Numbered from the stretch's first letter, positions 41,969 through 50,676 are shown. The stretch: 64,000 nucleotides of DNA from Enterococcus sp. CSURQ0835 (GCF_902706605.1 NZ_CACSLH010000001.1:186001-250000); one strand, 5' to 3'. The notes: generated from the sequence alone by a model not told the origin. Made by a program: numbers and translations.

Positions 41969-43465
41969 TTATTGTGCTGCAACAAAAGCTGCTAAGTCAG
42001 TGTAAGCAACAGTTGGTTCTTTAGCATTGGCATCATCAATTTGAGCTTTTTTAGCTGCTGCTGCTGTTTTATCAACGTTAGCAGTTAATTTAGCAAGTGT
42101 GTTGTAAAGTGTAGTTTCTTTAGCTGCAAGTGCATCTGTCGCAGTTTTATCACCTTTAAGTGCTACGTCTTTAAGACTTTGAGCTAAGTCATCAGCTGCT
42201 GCTGTGTAAACATTGTAGTCAGCTGCACTATCAAATTGATTTTCAGCGTAAACGTATTTGTCAGCTTTTTTACCAAATTGATCATTGTAAGATTTAGCGG
42301 TATTAATGAAAGCTAAAGCTTTATATTGAGTATCCAAGTTAGTCAATGCTGTAGTTGCAGCAGTTTCATTTTCTGGAGTATCTTCAGTTGCTTTCAAAGC
42401 TGCTTGAGCTGCTGGTAAAGCTGCTTGTAAGTTATCCCAAGTAAGTTTTGTGTAGTTATCAGCTTTAAGCGTTGCTAAAGCTTTCACTGCTTTATCTAAG
42501 TTTTTATAAGCATCAGTGCTTGAGAAAGGTTTTTTAAGCGCTGCTTTAGCATCTGTTAAATCATAGAAAGCAGTTGTAAGTTGTTCAGGTGTTGCTTCAG
42601 GATCATCAAGAACTTTCTTCGCTGCATCAACTGCTTTTACATAAGCATCAGCAGTTCCAGCAACAAATTCTTCTGGAGTATATTTAGCATCAATATAATC
42701 TTGACCATCTAAACCATCAACTAAACCTTTTAATGCAGTAGCATCTTTAACAGCTTCGAATTCTAAACCTGCAGCAGCTTTGTCTAAAGCTGCTTTAGCT
42801 GCATCTACATCAGCTTGAGTTGCTTTATCGTCAGCAGCTACTTTTGAAGCTTCGTTAAATGCTACACGGAATGGAGCAAATGAATCAACTGTGTAACGAT
42901 CATAGTTATCGTTAGCACCTTTAACGTCAGCAATCGCTTTGTTCAAAGCGTCTTTGTTAACTTTTTCGTCTTCTTTGTTAACACCGTAGAAGCCGATACC
43001 TTCATCGTCCCAACCTTTAGCAACTAAGCCAGTTTGTTCATCTTTACTTGGTGTAAAGTTATGAGCACCTGCTTTAGCGTTAGGGTTGTAAGCGCGGTAG
43101 ATTGGAACAGTCTTAGCAGTGTCTGACTTGAAGCTTTCGCCTTCGCCAGTCCAACCGATTTTAACTAAGTTGTCGTATTCACCTTTGTTATCAGTGTAAT
43201 GGTGGTCGCCAGCATTTGGGTTGTATAAACGGTAAACAGTGTCACCTTTTTCTGGTGTGTACCAACCAATGCCTTCATTGTTCCAACCAGCTTTAACTAA
43301 GCCATCGCGTTCGCCTGCGTTTAATGTGTAGAAATGTTCGCCTGAATTTGGATTGTAAAGACGATACAATTCGTTAGCAGAAGCTGCAGATGCGTCTTGG
43401 CTTGAAGCCATAACTAGGCCTAACCCAACGATAGCTCCTAAACTTAAAATAACTTTCTTCTTCAT
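41969..43465 (-). CDS. Secreted DUF5648-repeat protein with multiple FIVAR-like repeats (paralogue 3, codon-biased)
   Basis: A 498-residue exported protein, the largest of the array. Signal peptide with cleavage near DASA (residue 28), three DUF5648 units (RLYNPNSGEHFYT, RLYNPNAGDHHYT, RAYNPNAKAGAHNFT), then four or five FIVAR-like helical repeats of about 70 residues. Examples are RYTVDSFAPFRVAFNEA and NYTKLTWDNLQAALPAA. The tail is very rich in Ala, Asp and Lys. Codons are strongly biased to GCT, GCA, GGT, AAC and GTT, unlike the other paralogues, which suggests high expression. ATG behind GGAAGGAGATTTTT. Confidence 0.78.
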   Translation of the reverse strand: MKKKVILSLGAIVGLGLVMASSQDASAASANELYRLYNPNSGEHFYTLNAGERDGLVKAGWNNEGIGWYTPEKGDTVYRLYNPNAGDHHYTDNKGEYDNLVKIGWTGEGESFKSDTAKTVPIYRAYNPNAKAGAHNFTPSKDEQTGLVAKGWDDEGIGFYGVNKEDEKVNKDALNKAIADVKGANDNYDRYTVDSFAPFRVAFNEASKVAADDKATQADVDAAKAALDKAAAGLEFEAVKDATALKGLVDGLDGQDYIDAKYTPEEFVAGTADAYVKAVDAAKKVLDDPEATPEQLTTAFYDLTDAKAALKKPFSSTDAYKNLDKAVKALATLKADNYTKLTWDNLQAALPAAQAALKATEDTPENETAATTALTNLDTQYKALAFINTAKSYNDQFGKKADKYVYAENQFDSAADYNVYTAAADDLAQSLKDVALKGDKTATDALAAKETTLYNTLAKLTANVDKTAAAAKKAQIDDANAKEPTVAYTDLAAFVAAQ

Positions 43466-43964
43466 AAAAATCTCCTTCCGAATTCAAAAAAGTTTTGATA
43501 AACGATAACTTATATAACGTTTATGTATATAGAATATCACATTACCAAATTTTTGTAACCCAAAATCAACTTTTTTTTTAATTTTTTTCTAGCGCTTTTC
43601 TACTATTATATAGCGCCTACTCTTGACACGAATCAAAAAAATTAATTGTATTTTCATAAAAAGCAAACCGTGTAATAACGCGTAATTTACGACAGAATTT
43701 TTTTTAATTTAATGAGAGAAAAATTTCAATAACCAATAAAAATGGTAATTTTCGTAACATTTCATTGGCTTTTCATCTATTTTTTACAAAAAATAGTAGT
43801 TTTTTGTTTTGGAAAATGATTGTTCAAAAAGCTGGCTTCACCTATTTAGCTAAAAATTTTCACTTCATTTATTGGAATGATACGTAGTTCATCAACTAGT
43901 TAAAGCGGGATTTTCCATTCAAAAAAATCCCCCAATCAACTTGGAGGATTTGGTTAGTTGAAAT
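43466..43964. other. Long AT-rich intergenic region upstream of paralogue 3
   Basis: About 500 nt without a supported gene. Near 43500-43540 is AAACG...CGTTT, an inverted repeat that would lie in the 5' leader of paralogue 3. The hairpin at 43921-43951 (AATCCTCCAA/TTGGGGGATT then T-run on the minus strand) is the terminator of paralogue 4. The rest is plain AT-rich sequence. Confidence 0.6.
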
Positions 43965-45143
43965 TTAGTTTTGTTGTTTAGTGAGCAGTTGCGGTTTTTC
44001 ACTTTTAGCAGGTACTTTAGTTTGAGCTGCTTGCGTGAGATCTACTTTGACTTTGACGATAAAATCTTGGACGAAGCGATCGACTTCCGCTTGTGATTTT
44101 TTCCCCGCGTTAGTGTCTGCTAACATTTGAGTCAGTGCAGGGACTAACTTATCAGTGTAATCGTTTTGAGCTGTGCTTGAAATAAAATCACTTGCTTCAT
44201 AGGTCATTTGCTTTAATTTGTTCAAGTCACCACTGTAGACGACATTGGCATAGCCGGCATTGATTTTTTGGATGGCGTCTGTAACTTGGGCTTTTGTTAC
44301 GTCAGGATTATTGAGAACGTTTTGGAAGATGTCGCTAAACAATTCACTGCTTAAAAAGGCGTTGAATTGCGTAGTCACGAATAATTCATTGGCGTTGTGA
44401 TCCATCGACAAAGCACCCAGCTGGTCGAGCATCGTCTGTAATGGCATTAAGGAAACGAGTTCATTGACTGACGTCGTTAATTTTGCAGTCGCCCCATCGA
44501 CTTCTTCTTGAGTGGCAGCATTATTTTGAGCAACCGTTTGAGCTGTCGCTAATGCGGCCTGGTATACTTGATATGATTTTTTAGTATAGCCATCTGCTGG
44601 GATCGTTTTATTTTTTTCAATCGCTGCGTTCAATTCATTTTTATCGACTGCATTTTGAGCAACGCCGTAAAAACTAATTTTCTCATCTCGCCAACCAACT
44701 TTGACCAACCCATTTTGTTCGGTCAGACTAGCGGTAAAATTATGCGCACCGGTTTTGGCATTTGGATTATACGCGCGATAAATCGGTACTCGCGGTTCGG
44801 TCGTAGCAGAATAAAAACTAGCGCCTTCACCTTTCCAACCAAGTGCAACCAAATTATCGTATTCGCCTTTATTTTCAGTGTAATGATGGTCACCTGCGTT
44901 TGGATTATATAAACGATACACTTGATCCCCTTGAGTGGGCGTGTACCAGCCGATCCCTTCTGCCGTCCATCCAGCTGTGACCAAATTATTTTTTTCAGTG
45001 ACAGCTAACGTGTAAAAATGTTCGCCACTATTCGGATTGTACAGCCGATATAATTCTTTCGTAGCAGCCGCAGCCGTCTGACTCGTGGCGACGATGATAC
45101 CTAACCCAACTAACGCACTCACACTCAATACAATTTTTTTCAT
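43965..45143 (-). CDS. Secreted DUF5648-repeat protein with FIVAR-like tail (paralogue 4)
   Basis: A 392-residue exported protein. The ATG at 45141-45143 follows GGGAGGATAGTTTG. Signal peptide cleaved near TAAAA (residue 27); three DUF5648 units (RLYNPNSGEHFYT, RLYNPNAGDHHYT, RAYNPNAKTGAHNFT); then FIVAR-like helices with GYTKKSYQVYQAALATA near residue 195. It ends TKVPAKSEKPQLLTKQQ, which resembles the KVPAKTDKP end of paralogue 1, so these two are the closest pair. No LPXTG motif. Confidence 0.76.
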   Translation of the reverse strand: MKKIVLSVSALVGLGIIVATSQTAAAATKELYRLYNPNSGEHFYTLAVTEKNNLVTAGWTAEGIGWYTPTQGDQVYRLYNPNAGDHHYTENKGEYDNLVALGWKGEGASFYSATTEPRVPIYRAYNPNAKTGAHNFTASLTEQNGLVKVGWRDEKISFYGVAQNAVDKNELNAAIEKNKTIPADGYTKKSYQVYQAALATAQTVAQNNAATQEEVDGATAKLTTSVNELVSLMPLQTMLDQLGALSMDHNANELFVTTQFNAFLSSELFSDIFQNVLNNPDVTKAQVTDAIQKINAGYANVVYSGDLNKLKQMTYEASDFISSTAQNDYTDKLVPALTQMLADTNAGKKSQAEVDRFVQDFIVKVKVDLTQAAQTKVPAKSEKPQLLTKQQN

Positions 45144-45267
45144 CAAACTATCCTCCCAAATTTGAAACCTAGATTAGGAGTATAACATATTTTATATAAC
45201 CGAAGTGATGTTTTTGAAATAAACTCGCTACTAGAAATTTTAAAAGCTAAACTCACTAGCAAATATA

Positions 45268-45308
45268 AAAAAAGTAATCGTTACTTTACTTAAGCACGAT
45301 TACTTTTT
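45268..45308 (-). terminator. Terminator of the HipA-like/HIRAN operon
   Basis: AAAGTAATCGT and ACGATTACTTT form a stem; on the minus strand a TTTTTTT run follows. Confidence 0.85.
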
Positions 45309-45330
45309 ACTGCTTTACTACTTATCCGAG

Positions 45331-46050
45331 CTAACTTAATAGTAATTCATTTTTCAATGTATAATTCAATTGTGCTGGGATTCTCCCTGTCAAATTCAGC
45401 CGCACCTTATAGTGGGATTCCGCGTTTTTATAAAATTGATACTCAAGTTTAATCGCCACATCTGCATCTAAGATCGTTCGCACAAAAGTAGAATAAAAAG
45501 CAGGGATATACCCAATTTTTTTATTTTGTGTTTGATCAAATACAAAAACTGCATCTTGATCATAGAGATTTTTTTCTTCTTTGACTAACATGAGTTGCGC
45601 ATTTTCCAATGTAGCAGTTTCATTGTTGTAATGTCGCCAGCCACGTAAAAAACAATCAATCTCAAAACGATTTTCTTTTTCATAAATTGGTTCCACAAAC
45701 TCGTATGCATCTCCGTACAACCGCCCACCAGTAATTGCTAACAAATCAAAATTACCCTGCTTTTTCTCTTGATCAAAGATCTCAAACAAAAAGTGATAAT
45801 CTTTACGTCTTCGATTTGGTAAACGTCGATTAAAAGCACTAAATAGTTTAGTCGCATGATACGTTTTTGTTAAATCAGGAAAAGCCGGGTGCCCCGCATA
45901 ACCTGCAGCAATTGCAGCTTGCAAACTTTTTTCTTGTCCATGCTCATAAGCAAAAGAAAAAGTTTGATCTTGATGCTGAAACAACGTTCCTACATGGTAC
46001 CAACAACGAGTCTTTCGATCTTGCCAAAGTAAATACAATTTTTTTTCCAT
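45331..46050 (-). CDS. Protein with HipA N-subdomain-like region and C-terminal HIRAN domain
   Basis: A 239-residue protein, second in a two-gene unit with the HipA-like kinase; its ATG lies one base after the kinase stop. Residues 5-90 (LYLLWQDRKTRCWYHVG, then FSFAYEHG and LFSAFNRRLPNRRRKDY) resemble subdomain 1 of HipA, which the neighbouring kinase lacks. Residues 130-225 fit the HIRAN domain: FLRGWRHYNN, LVKEEKNLYDQDAVFVFD and KKIGYIPAFYSTFV. HIRAN domains of other proteins bind DNA ends. A role as partner or antitoxin of the kinase is inferred by analogy with HipS of HipBST. No signal peptide. Confidence 0.65.
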   Translation of the reverse strand: MEKKLYLLWQDRKTRCWYHVGTLFQHQDQTFSFAYEHGQEKSLQAAIAAGYAGHPAFPDLTKTYHATKLFSAFNRRLPNRRRKDYHFLFEIFDQEKKQGNFDLLAITGGRLYGDAYEFVEPIYEKENRFEIDCFLRGWRHYNNETATLENAQLMLVKEEKNLYDQDAVFVFDQTQNKKIGYIPAFYSTFVRTILDADVAIKLEYQFYKNAESHYKVRLNLTGRIPAQLNYTLKNELLLS

Positions 46051-46051
46051 T

Positions 46052-46897
46052 CTAATTCACCTCGAAATCGTTGATTAGCTGTTCAATTTTTTGGGTGCGA
46101 TAAATAATTAGCTTTACGATTAGTTTACTCCTAAGCTCACTAACACCAACTCGCTGCACTAATAATTCGGATATTACTTCAGAATTTTTATGTTGGAATT
46201 TTTTAAACGTATGAACAAACAACTGCTGATCATTTGCTAAAAGCGCTTGGAGAATTGATATAAACTTAGGTTTTTTCTTTTCATAAAAAAATAATGATCT
46301 AGCTCTATTTGTGTATGCTTGAAATTTATTGTTATCACGTAAAAAATCAAGTAATTGTTCATCTTTATAACCTGAGAAAAGTGAAGAACCGTTATCATAG
46401 AGCGGAGAAAAATATTTCTCATTTGTTTTTTGATTTGTTAGGATTCCCCAGTTTTGCACATGACGATCTTGATTGGCAATCAAATAATCAAAAAGACACA
46501 TTTCAAAAAAGTTTTCTTTTACACCTAATTGCTTAACAATTTCCAGTGATTTCATTAATGTGTATTCAGTTAAATCATATTCATCAAAATCGTCTCCAAA
46601 ATAATCCACGATTTCTTGGAACTCCAAGTATGTTTGTTCCCCTTCAGGAATAAATGATTTGGAGATCGTTCCTAATACTCCAGCTCGTTCAGCAAAAACA
46701 GTCTCTGGGATTTTCAAATTAAATATTTCTGTCCCTAAACAATAAGAAGCGACTTCTCCAATTCTTTCTCCTTCACTCTGTGGCTTTTTAAATAAATATT
46801 TCTCTTTATTTGAAGGATTAATCAACCAAATTTTTTCTCTAGCACCGGAAGGATTTTCTGCTGCGACTTCCCAATCAGTTACATCTATCGTTTTCAC
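46052..46897 (-). CDS. Short HipA/CtkA-family Ser/Thr kinase
   Basis: A 281-residue kinase of the HipA C-terminal type without the N-terminal subdomain. ATP-binding Lys is in YLFKKPQ (near residue 37), GERIGEVASYCLG follows, the catalytic loop is ANQDRHVQNWG (near 141-151), and the metal-binding Asp is in PLYDNGSSLF (near 168). I choose the GTG at 46895-46897, preceded by TAGGTG, over a GTG 11 codons upstream. Such kinases are toxins in toxin-antitoxin pairs (HipT phosphorylates TrpS) or effectors (H. pylori CtkA). No hipB-like HTH gene lies beside it. The downstream HIRAN protein is the likely partner. Confidence 0.75.
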   Translation of the reverse strand: MKTIDVTDWEVAAENPSGAREKIWLINPSNKEKYLFKKPQSEGERIGEVASYCLGTEIFNLKIPETVFAERAGVLGTISKSFIPEGEQTYLEFQEIVDYFGDDFDEYDLTEYTLMKSLEIVKQLGVKENFFEMCLFDYLIANQDRHVQNWGILTNQKTNEKYFSPLYDNGSSLFSGYKDEQLLDFLRDNNKFQAYTNRARSLFFYEKKKPKFISILQALLANDQQLFVHTFKKFQHKNSEVISELLVQRVGVSELRSKLIVKLIIYRTQKIEQLINDFEVN

Positions 46898-46974
46898 ACA
46901 GCACCTACTTATTTTTATTAAGTTTATCACCTTTAACCATTGAAAACTATTGATTTTTACTCAAGATACATAAA

Positions 46975-47003
46975 GAGTCAAGATCTCTATTAGATCTTGA
47001 CTC
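46975..47003 (-). terminator. Perfect 12-bp hairpin after the tRNA gene
   Basis: GAGTCAAGATCT pairs with AGATCTTGACTC around CTATT. On the minus strand only a short TTT follows, so it may be a weak terminator. Confidence 0.65.
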
Positions 47004-47009
47004 TTGGAA

Positions 47010-47081
47010 TAACCCGTACGGGATTTGAACCCGTGTTTCCGCGCTGAGAACGCGGCGTCTTAACCCCTTGACTAACGGGTT
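47010..47081 (-). tRNA. tRNA-Glu, anticodon CTC
   Basis: A 72-nt cloverleaf on the minus strand. Acceptor AACCCGT pairs with ACGGGTT, the D arm is GTC...GAC, the anticodon arm CCGCG-TTCTCAG-CGCGG gives anticodon CTC, and the T arm is ACGGG-TTCAAAT-CCCGT. The body is that of tRNA-Glu (GGTTAAGAC-type D region), reading GAG. CCA is not encoded. It is a lone gene between the kinase operon and ccpN. Confidence 0.9.
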
Positions 47082-47202
47082 GTTTTGGTGAAACGTTTGA
47101 ACCAACAAAAGTCATTATACTCTTTTGATTTGATTTGACAAGCAAAAGCACTCAAAAAGATTTTACTTGCAAACCAAATATGCGTTTATTTTATTCATTA
47201 TG

Positions 47203-47230
47203 TTGATTATAACTGTTAGCGGTGTATAAT
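47203..47230 (+). promoter_or_regulatory. Promoter of ccpN-ppsR-fbp
   Basis: TTGATT (47203-47208), 16-nt spacer, TATAAT (47225-47230), 37 nt before the ccpN start. Confidence 0.65.
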
Positions 47231-47267
47231 GTAACGTAGACCAATAGTAAAATTTCCAGGAGGAATT

Positions 47268-47897
47268 ATGAACTTATCAGAACGGCAAGAAAAGATCATC
47301 GCGATCGTAAAAGACGGACAGCCGTTGAGCGGCGAAAAGATTGCCGATCAGTTAGGCATCTCACATGCAACGTTGCGGACTGACTTGTCTTTTTTAACGA
47401 TGGCAGGGATCTTAGAAGCAAGTCCCAAAGTCGGCTACACCTATACCGGCGTGGGGATCGAGCAATTTTTATTTGATAAAGTGTTTTCCGTCAAAGTAGA
47501 AGACATCATGGTGCCGCCTTTGTTGACGCCACAAGATACGTCAATCCACGACGCAATCACCAATATGTTTATGTATGATGTCGGTTCGATCTATGTGACC
47601 GACCAAGATCAACAACTAGTCGGTCTGCTTTCGCGAAAAGATTTATTGCGAGCAGCGTTGAACAGTAATTTACAAAACACACCCGTAGCCGTCGTGATGA
47701 CGCGCGCGCCCCACATTAAGACGTGCACTCAAGAATATACGTTGTTAGAAGCTGGGACCGTGTTACTAGATTTCCAAGTCGATTCGTTGCCGGTAGTCAG
47801 TCAAGACAATCCGAAAAAAGTCGTCGGCAAGATCACGAAGTCTCGCATTTTTAATTATATCATGCAGCAAGCAAAACAAACTGAAACTAATCGTTAG
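47268..47897 (+). CDS. ccpN: CcpN-like HTH and CBS-pair transcriptional regulator
   Basis: A 209-residue regulator with an N-terminal DeoR-like HTH (GEKIADQLGISHATLRTDL, residues 22-40) and two CBS domains (about residues 75-130 and 140-200; VEDIMVPP and VVMTRAPH begin them). CcpN of Bacillus subtilis represses gluconeogenic genes in response to the ATP/ADP ratio through its CBS pair. It lies 12 nt before ppsR, the same arrangement as ccpN-yqfL in B. subtilis, and a fructose bisphosphatase follows. Good Shine-Dalgarno AGGAGGAATT. Confidence 0.9.
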   Translation: MNLSERQEKIIAIVKDGQPLSGEKIADQLGISHATLRTDLSFLTMAGILEASPKVGYTYTGVGIEQFLFDKVFSVKVEDIMVPPLLTPQDTSIHDAITNMFMYDVGSIYVTDQDQQLVGLLSRKDLLRAALNSNLQNTPVAVVMTRAPHIKTCTQEYTLLEAGTVLLDFQVDSLPVVSQDNPKKVVGKITKSRIFNYIMQQAKQTETNR

Positions 47898-47909
47898 GAG
47901 TTAGATTTG

Positions 47910-48731
47910 ATGAAAAAAAGTGTTCCGCTTTATATGATCTCTGATGCAGTTGGTGAAACCTCATTGAAGTTAGTCAACGCCGTGACCGCCCAATTTCCGA
48001 CGGTCTCCTTTGATTCAACGTATCGTTTCCCGTTTACGAAAGACCCCGAGGAATTGAAAGCTATTTTAGCAGATGCGTTAAAAGACAGCGCGATCGTCGT
48101 GATAACATTAGTTGACGAAGAATTGACAAAAATCGTCGCTGAGTTTAGCCAACGCACCGGCTTACAATACATCGATCTGATGAGTCCCTTTATGGATCTG
48201 ATCCACAAAAAAACGGGCGTCGCACCAGTGGAAGAAGCGGGAATCGTCCACAAATTAAACCAAGAATACTTCAATCGAGTAGCGGCGATCGAATTTGCTG
48301 TGAAGTATGATGACGGTAAAGATCCAAAAGGCTTTTTAGATGCCGACATCGTGTTACTAGGAATCTCACGGACTTCTAAAACACCGCTTTCGATGTATTT
48401 AGCTAACAATCGCTATAAAGTGGCGAACTTGCCGCTGATCCCGGAAGTTCCGTTACCAGAGCAGATCAAAAAAGTACCGCAAGAAAAATTGATCGGTCTG
48501 ATCTTGGAGCCGGAAGCCCAGCAAAAAATTCGAGCGAATCGTTTGCACTCGTTAGGCTTGAATGAAAACTCACGCTACGCGGATCTGGAACGGATCAAAG
48601 AAGAATTGGCGTATTCGTTAGAAACGTTTGACAAACTGGGAGCTAAAACGATCGATGTCACGAACAAATCGGTGGAAGAAGCGGCTTCATTGATCGTTGA
48701 TTATTTAGACAGTCTCGACCAAGCAGACTAG
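47910..48731 (+). CDS. ppsR: Pyruvate phosphate dikinase regulatory protein (DUF299), copy 1
   Basis: Bifunctional ADP-dependent kinase and Pi-dependent phosphorylase that switches PPDK off and on. 273 residues. ISDAVGETSLKLV at the start, the phosphate-binding LGISRTSKTPLSMYLAN (near residue 150) and NLPLIPEVPLPEQI are family signatures. The ATG 47910 follows TTAGGAGTTAGATTTG. It is cotranscribed with ccpN and fbp. A second member begins at 63454; the P-loops are nearly the same. Which of the two acts on PPDK, and whether the cell has PPDK, cannot be seen here. Confidence 0.9.
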   Translation: MKKSVPLYMISDAVGETSLKLVNAVTAQFPTVSFDSTYRFPFTKDPEELKAILADALKDSAIVVITLVDEELTKIVAEFSQRTGLQYIDLMSPFMDLIHKKTGVAPVEEAGIVHKLNQEYFNRVAAIEFAVKYDDGKDPKGFLDADIVLLGISRTSKTPLSMYLANNRYKVANLPLIPEVPLPEQIKKVPQEKLIGLILEPEAQQKIRANRLHSLGLNENSRYADLERIKEELAYSLETFDKLGAKTIDVTNKSVEEAASLIVDYLDSLDQAD

Positions 48732-48743
48732 AAGGGAGTTTTT

Positions 48744-50672
48744 ATGTTATCGACGCGGGATAAGTATTACCAGATGTTGGAAAAAGAATTCACGACCAAA
48801 GAAGCAATCATGACGGAGCTGATCAATTTAGAAGCGATCATGCATTTACCGAAAGGAACCGAGTTGTTTATCAGTGATATCCACGGGGAAGATGCCGCGT
48901 TTGATCACATTTTACGCACCGGTGCCGGCAATATCAAAGAAAAAATCAATGACCTCTTCCATGATCGATTGACCGAATACGAAAAAAATAAACTGGCAAT
49001 CTTAGTAGCTTACCCTCAAGAAGCGTTAGCCGACGAAAAATTTTACGCGTACAAAGACTGCTCATGGTACCGGAAAAAAATTCGCCAATTGCTAGAGTTA
49101 TTGAGCTACTCTTCTACTAAGTATACACGGTCAAAAGTTCGGAAAGCGTTGCCGAAACAATTTGCGTATATCATTGAAGAACTCATGTACACCGATACGA
49201 ATTACCACGATAAAGCGACTTATTTTGATCAGATCTTACAGCATCTATTAGAACTGGATCAAGGAACGCCGTTTATCATCGCGTTGTGTCAAAGTATCCA
49301 GCGCTTAGTCGTGGATCATTTACATGTGGTGGGCGATATTTTTGACCGTGGGACTGGTGCAGAGCGGATCATGGACAAGTTAGCGAAACATCCTTCCCTT
49401 GATATCCAATGGGGCAATCATGATATTTTGTGGATGGGCGCTTTTGCTGGCTCGCGGGCGTGTCTTTTGACATTGTTGCGAATCGCAGCACGTTATAATT
49501 ATTTATATGATATTGAACGCGCTTACGCTTTGAATTTACGACCTTTGTTCATGTATGCGGAAGAACATTACGGGAAAAATCCGATCTTCACACCAAAAGA
49601 AAAAAACGCAACGAAAAGCTATTCCAGTGAAAGTCTGTTAGCTTTAGAAAAGGTGCATCAAGCTTTAGCGATTTTACAGTTCAAACTAGAAGGTCAACTG
49701 ATCAAACGCCATCCTGAATTTGCGATGACAGATCGTTTATTGTTCGACAAATTAGATTTGAAAACCAACACGATCACCTTAAATGGTAAAACTTATCCGT
49801 TACAAGGCAGTTGCTTCCAAATGCTGCAAAAAGATCCTTATGAATTGACCGCCCAAGAAGAGTATGTGGTGGAAAGTCTGCTGGCTTCTTTCCAAGGTTC
49901 TGTCAACTTGCAGCGTCACATGCAATTGCTGCTGGACAAAGGTTCCATGTACCTCGTCTACAACAATCACCTTTTGTTTCATGGTTGTATCCCGCTGACG
50001 GATGACGGAAAATTTTTACCGCTGAAAATCGCTGGTAAAGAACACGCCGGCAAAGATTTACTGAACTTTTTTGAAGAACAGATCCGCATCGGCTGTGAAC
50101 AACAGACTACGGATAGTCCGGCGGCTGATTTGATCTGGTATTGCTGGACCGGTAAAATCTCACCGCAATTTGGCAAGAGTGCCATGACGACTTTCGAACG
50201 GTATTTTATCGCGGATAAAAAGACACATGAAGAAGTAAAAAATAGTTACTATCGGTTTCGTGAGACTAAAGAAACGTGTGACATGATCTTAGCTGAGTTC
50301 GCTTTGTATTCCCCTCATTCTCGGATCATCAATGGTCACACACCGGTCAAAGCTAAAAAAGGCGAGTCACCGATCAAAGGCGAAGGTAAATTATTCGTCA
50401 TTGATGGCGGCTTGTCCAAGGCCTATCACAAAACGACAGGGATCGCCGGCTACTCACTGTTGAACAATTCCTATGGGTTCCAACTGGTGACTCACGATGT
50501 CTTCACCTCCGTTCAAGATCTATTGGAAAAGCAGACCGACAAGACGTCGCTGAAAAAAGTGATCGACCAAGAATTGACCCGGACTTTGATCAAAGACACG
50601 ACGATCGGCGAAAGCTTAGAAGAACAAATCGAAAGTTTGACTGGATTATTACACTATCAAGAAGTACTATAA
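48744..50672 (+). CDS. fbp: Fructose-1,6-bisphosphatase, class III
   Basis: Gluconeogenic enzyme of 642 residues, the usual length of the Firmicutes class III type. Calcineurin-like metal motifs occur in order: LFISDIHGED (near residue 40), VVGDIFDRG (near 195), WGNHDILWMGA (near 222) and NGHTPVK (near 530), with LFVIDGGLSKAYHKTTG near the end. Its place right after ccpN and ppsR is notable: repressor, PPDK regulator and gluconeogenic phosphatase form one operon. It starts 12 nt after ppsR behind GAAGGGAG. Confidence 0.95.
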   Translation: MLSTRDKYYQMLEKEFTTKEAIMTELINLEAIMHLPKGTELFISDIHGEDAAFDHILRTGAGNIKEKINDLFHDRLTEYEKNKLAILVAYPQEALADEKFYAYKDCSWYRKKIRQLLELLSYSSTKYTRSKVRKALPKQFAYIIEELMYTDTNYHDKATYFDQILQHLLELDQGTPFIIALCQSIQRLVVDHLHVVGDIFDRGTGAERIMDKLAKHPSLDIQWGNHDILWMGAFAGSRACLLTLLRIAARYNYLYDIERAYALNLRPLFMYAEEHYGKNPIFTPKEKNATKSYSSESLLALEKVHQALAILQFKLEGQLIKRHPEFAMTDRLLFDKLDLKTNTITLNGKTYPLQGSCFQMLQKDPYELTAQEEYVVESLLASFQGSVNLQRHMQLLLDKGSMYLVYNNHLLFHGCIPLTDDGKFLPLKIAGKEHAGKDLLNFFEEQIRIGCEQQTTDSPAADLIWYCWTGKISPQFGKSAMTTFERYFIADKKTHEEVKNSYYRFRETKETCDMILAEFALYSPHSRIINGHTPVKAKKGESPIKGEGKLFVIDGGLSKAYHKTTGIAGYSLLNNSYGFQLVTHDVFTSVQDLLEKQTDKTSLKKVIDQELTRTLIKDTTIGESLEEQIESLTGLLHYQEVL

Positions 50673-50676
50673 TAAA

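Noticed and set aside
39545-45143. Sortase-anchored adhesins
   Set aside because: None of the four proteins has an LPXTG motif, C-terminal hydrophobic span or positive tail.
46975-47003. Perfect 12-bp inverted repeat as an operator or attachment site
   Set aside because: Its place just after the tRNA gene and before the kinase operon fits a terminator or processing hairpin; no second copy was seen.
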